From Deltaproteobacteria bacterium (GTDB taxonomy: Bacteria > Desulfobacterota > Desulfobaccia > Desulfobaccales > 0-14-0-80-60-11), in NCBI GenBank assembly GCA_016874975.1, contig VGSQ01000017.1, positions 1-39,044 on the forward strand: a DNA stretch of 39,044 nt, read 5' to 3'. A program made the translations under genes and the position numbers. The notes beneath the pieces are model-generated. The model was not told the DNA's origin and did not search any database. It saw nothing but the letters and a program-made list of their open reading frames with translations. Positions within the stretch are counted from its first letter, which is position 1. The number at the start of each line of letters is the position of its first letter. This document shows, one piece after another, positions 35,984 to 39,044 of the stretch.

Positions 35984-37723
35984 ATGCCCCTGAAGCGATC
36001 CATCCTGCTTGCCCTGGCGGCGTTGCTGCTGGCGGGAGGCGCCCTGTGGGTGGCGCACCGTCCGGCGCCGCCCCCCCGACAAGCCACCCTGGAGGACGTG
36101 CGCCGGGAGGCGGAGGCGGGAGGCTACCGGCTCATCACCACCGCGGAGCTGGGCCAACGGTACCAACAGGAACCGGCCGGCCTGCTCCTGGTGGACACGC
36201 GCCAGGACTGGGAATACCGGGCCGGCCATATCAAGGGCGCGGTGTCCTTCCCCCTGGAGCCCTCCGCCTGGGGCCGCTGGCGGGCCAAGAAGCCGCTGGC
36301 GGCGCTGCTGGGGCCCGATAAAAACAGGCTGGTGGTCTTCTACTGAGCGGGTCTGGCCTGAGCCCGCAGCGACTCGGCGGCCCGGGTGGCCGTTCAACTG
36401 GGATATGAGAATGTGTACCGGGACCCGGTGGGATTCCCGGCCTGGAAAGAGCAGGGTCTGCCCGTGGCCGCCACCCCCTGGTGCCCCCCCGAGGGGGACG
36501 GGTCCGAGTCCTGCCCCGGCCCCACCTCCGGTCTGGCCCTGGTGTGGACCCTCCTGGGGGTCTTTGCGGGCGGGCTGGCGCTCAACCTGACCCCCTGCGT
36601 CTATCCCCTCATTCCCATCACCGTCTCCTATTTCGGCGGTCAGAGCCCGGGCAGCAAGGCCCGCCTGGCGGTGCACGGCCTGCTCTATCTGGTGGGGCTG
36701 GCCGTGACCAACTCCCTGCTGGGGGTGGCGGCGGCCCTCACCGGCGGCCTCATGGGCGCGGCGCTGCAACACCCCGTGGTGGTGGTGGGGGTGGCCCTGG
36801 TGCTGGTCATCTTTGCCTCCAGCCTCTTCGGTTTCTGGGAGCTGCGCCTTCCCGCAGGGCTGACCCGGGCGGCCTCCCGCTCCTACATGGGCTATTTCGG
36901 CGCCTTCTTCATGGGCCTCACCCTGGGGGTGGTGGCCGCGCCCTGCATCGGCCCCTTTGTCCTGGGTCTGCTCACCTGGGTGGCCGGCCAGGGCTCCGCG
37001 TGGCTGGGGTTCATCGTCTTTTTCACCCTGAGCCTGGGGTTGGGGACGCCCCTCTTTGTCCTGGCCCTGTTTTCCGGCAGCCTGGACAGACTGCCCCGTT
37101 CCGGCGAATGGCTCCTCTGGGTGCGCCGCCTCATGGGCTGGGTGCTCCTGGCCATGGCCGCGTATTTCCTGCGCCCGCTGCTGCCCCAGGCCTGGGGCGT
37201 GTTCCTCCTGGGGGCGGTGGCCTTGCTGGCGGGGCTCCACCTGGGGGTCCTGGACCGCACCGCGGCGGTGGGCCGCGCCCTGGCCGGGCTCAAAGGCGCG
37301 GCCTGGATGGCGGGGATTATCATCGCCACCCTGATGATCGGCTCCTGGGCCCTGCGCGGCCCCGGCGTGGCCTGGCAGCCCTATTCGGACTCCCTCCTGG
37401 CCCAGGCCCAGAAGCTGGGCAAGCCGGTGATCATCGATTTCGCCGCGGACTGGTGCGCCCCCTGCCGGGAGCTGGAGGACATCACCTTCCATCATCCCCA
37501 GGTGGTGGAGAAGGCGGCCAAGGCCTTTGTCATGATCAAGGTGGACCTCACCCGCAAAGGCAACCCGCAGAGCCAGGCGTTGTTGGTCCGCTACCAGGTC
37601 AAGGGGGTGCCCACGGTGTTGTTTCTGGATAAGAACGGCCAGGAGTGCAAAGACCTGCGCCTGGTGGACTTCCTGCCGCCGGAGCCCTTCCTGGCCCGCA
37701 TGGACGCGGCGGCCGGCAAATAA
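35984..37723 (+). CDS. Putative selenoprotein: periplasmic rhodanese - CcdA/DsbD-like membrane domain - thioredoxin fusion, Sec121 and Sec126
   Basis: One frame with TGA at 36344-36346 and 36359-36361: DKNRLVVFY-U-AGLA-U-ARSDSAARVAVQLGYENVYRDPVGFPAWKEQGLPV, aligning with the rhodanese motif FYCxxxxCxxS. Then LNLTPCVYPLIPITV, VAAPCIGPFVLGLL and Trx DWCAPCREL. Strong SD AGGAAGGAGG. Confidence 0.82.
36378..36392 (+). promoter_or_regulatory. Candidate bacterial SECIS hairpin in the rhodanese-DsbD fusion gene
   Basis: CGGCC-CGGGT-GGCCG; loop CGGGU 22-26 nt after the second UGA. Confidence 0.5.
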
Positions 37724-37742
37724 CTTCAGATGGGAGAAAACC

Positions 37743-38060
37743 ATGCTGAAAGTCAGATTCTTCCTCAACGAGCCCAACGGCAAGCCGTGAAAGCATTTCC
37801 TGAAGATGATGCCCAGGTTGGGCCAAAAGTACGACATTGAGATCGAGACCTTCTCCCAGCCCATCGCCGCCTACCAGACGGACGAATATTTTGAGATGGA
37901 CCTGCCCACCGCGCCCGCGGTGATGGTGGGGGAGGAGATCGTGGTGGAAGGCGCCGACGTGGACGAGACGCAGTTGGAGGGGGTGATCTGCCGGCGCCTG
38001 GGCCTGCCTCCGCCAGAACCCCGCAAGACCGGGTTCTGGGCGAGGCTGTTCGGCCGGTAG
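37743..38060 (+). CDS. Putative thioredoxin-fold selenoprotein (105 aa, Sec16 at TGA 37788-37790)
   Basis: MLKVRFFLNEPNGKP-U-KHFLKMMPRLGQKYDIEIETFSQ...LPTAPAVMVGEEIVVEG; same frame across TGA; cis-Pro-like TAPAVMV. Confidence 0.75.
37811..37823 (+). promoter_or_regulatory. Candidate bacterial SECIS hairpin for the 37743 gene
   Basis: GCCC-AGGTT-GGGC; loop AGGUU 25-29 nt after the UGA. Confidence 0.45.
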
Positions 38061-38116
38061 CCGGCGCGCCCGGGTCTGGAGACACCATTAAATGATGAGA
38101 AGTTACTCATAGTTAT

Positions 38117-38316
38117 GGTGCGCGGTGCGCACCCTACACAAGGCTGGGGGGGGAGAGCGTTCAGGGGTTGGGGGAGGGGGCAGGGGTCTGTGGCACAGGC
38201 TTTCCAGCCTGTGGAAGCCCCTGGCCCCCTCCCCCGCCACAACCTTGCACGTCAGTTTTTTTCTGGTTCCCAAGCTCCTGCTTGGGAACCGGCTTGCCCG
38301 CCAAGCTCTGCTTGGC
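38117..38316. repeat. Cluster of four palindromic intergenic repeats
   Basis: GGTGCGC-ggt-GCGCACC; CACAGGCT-ttcc-AGCCTGTG; GGTTCCCAAGC-tcct-GCTTGGGAACC; GCCAAGC-tct-GCTTGGC. Confidence 0.88.
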
Positions 38317-38330
38317 AGGAGGTGCGCCGC

Positions 38331-39029
38331 ATGCAGCCGGGCAGGTTCCGAGGTGGGGCGGTGGTCAAGGCCGCCGTCCTTATCGTCTTCATTGTCGCCG
38401 CGGTGATCACGGTGCGCACGCCCGCGGTGCGGGAACTGCTCACCGCGGACAAAATGGGCGCCTGGCTGGACGCCGCGGGCTTCTGGGCGCCCCTGGCCTT
38501 CATCCTCATTTATGCCGCGGGGGTCTGCCTCTTCATCCCCGGAACGGTGCTCACCACCCTGGGGGCCGCCATTTTCGGGGCCTACTGGGGGTTTGTGTAC
38601 GTCTGGCTCGGCGCCATGCTGGGGGCGGCGGGGGGATTTCTCATCGGCCGCCACCTGGGCCGGGAATTCGCCGCCTCCCTCATCGGGGACCGACTGCGGA
38701 AATACGACGACGCCATCGAACGGAACGGCTTCGCCACCGTGCTCTACCTGCGCCTGGTCTATTTCCCTTTCACCCCCATGAACTTCGGCATGGGGCTGAC
38801 CAAGGTGACCTTCCGGGATTACCTCCGGGGCACCGCCCTGGGCATCCTGGCCGGCACCTTCATTTTCACCTTTTTCGTGGGCGCCTTGAAAGAGGTCTGG
38901 GTCAGCGGCGACTGGGGCGGGCTGCTCTCCTGGAAGATTTTTGTGGCGCTGGCGCTCTTCGTCTTTTCCCTGTTCATCCCTAAAATCATCAACCGGTTGA
39001 AAGTCTGGAAAAGGCTCAAGGTCTCGTGA
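38331..39029 (+). CDS. TVP38/TMEM64 (VTT/DedA-like) membrane protein
   Basis: GVCLFIPGTVLTTLGAAIFGAYWGFVYVWLGAMLGAAGGFLIGRHLGREFA...LRLVYFPFTPMNFGMGLTKVTFRDYLRGTALGILAGTF; SD AGGAGG upstream of the 38331 ATG. Confidence 0.88.
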   Translation: MQPGRFRGGAVVKAAVLIVFIVAAVITVRTPAVRELLTADKMGAWLDAAGFWAPLAFILIYAAGVCLFIPGTVLTTLGAAIFGAYWGFVYVWLGAMLGAAGGFLIGRHLGREFAASLIGDRLRKYDDAIERNGFATVLYLRLVYFPFTPMNFGMGLTKVTFRDYLRGTALGILAGTFIFTFFVGALKEVWVSGDWGGLLSWKIFVALALFVFSLFIPKIINRLKVWKRLKVS

Positions 39030-39044
39030 GGCAACGGCGGGATG

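Noticed and set aside
35497-38060. Sequencing frameshifts, nonsense mutations or pseudogenes as the explanation for the interruptions
   Set aside because: Not fully excludable, but the frame is identical on both sides of every stop, all stops are TGA, two replace the rhodanese motif cysteines exactly, and flanking domains show no decay.
35497-38060. Genome-wide TGA reassignment (code 4 or 25)
   Set aside because: Many normal genes in the window terminate at TGA (for example fliM, fliN, fliP), so TGA is a standard stop elsewhere.

Overview
The window looks like a GC-rich Desulfobacterota-like (deltaproteobacterial) chromosome; that assignment is inferred from gene content and composition only. 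Left to right it contains: a partial MacB-type ABC exporter and MacA-like adaptor; a solitary DNA methyltransferase with a C-terminal SNase-like domain; ruvA-ruvC-yebC-rlmE; a sigma-54-promoted flagellar export/regulation operon (fliL,M,N,O,P,Q,R, flhB,A,F,G, fliA, plus three small genes); adenine deaminase; and tRNA-Gly and tRNA-Cys. A ~7.3-kb integrated element sits in tRNA-Cys, bounded by a 45-bp direct repeat. It encodes a tyrosine integrase, PrimPol, a helicase-like protein and an AlpA-like HTH protein, and carries iteron-like 9-bp repeats. To its right is a decayed mobile/repeat island (group II intron maturase 3' end, ISNCY-like transposase remnant, 120-bp direct repeats, nested palindromic repeats). 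Then follow yggS, tatD, a DUF2233-like gene and a sensor-less sigma-54 activator. The most notable finding is an ArsR-headed operon (about 35.0-39.0 kb) in which three consecutive genes carry in-frame TGA codons. They read best as selenoproteins: a 151-aa unknown protein (U61), a rhodanese-CcdA/DsbD-thioredoxin fusion with both rhodanese cysteines as Sec (U121xxxxU126), and a small thioredoxin-like protein (U16). Each has a plausible bacterial SECIS hairpin with a GGU-containing loop about 21-29 nt downstream of the UGA (for the fusion, measured from its second UGA). The supplied ORF track splits all three. No database searches were run.
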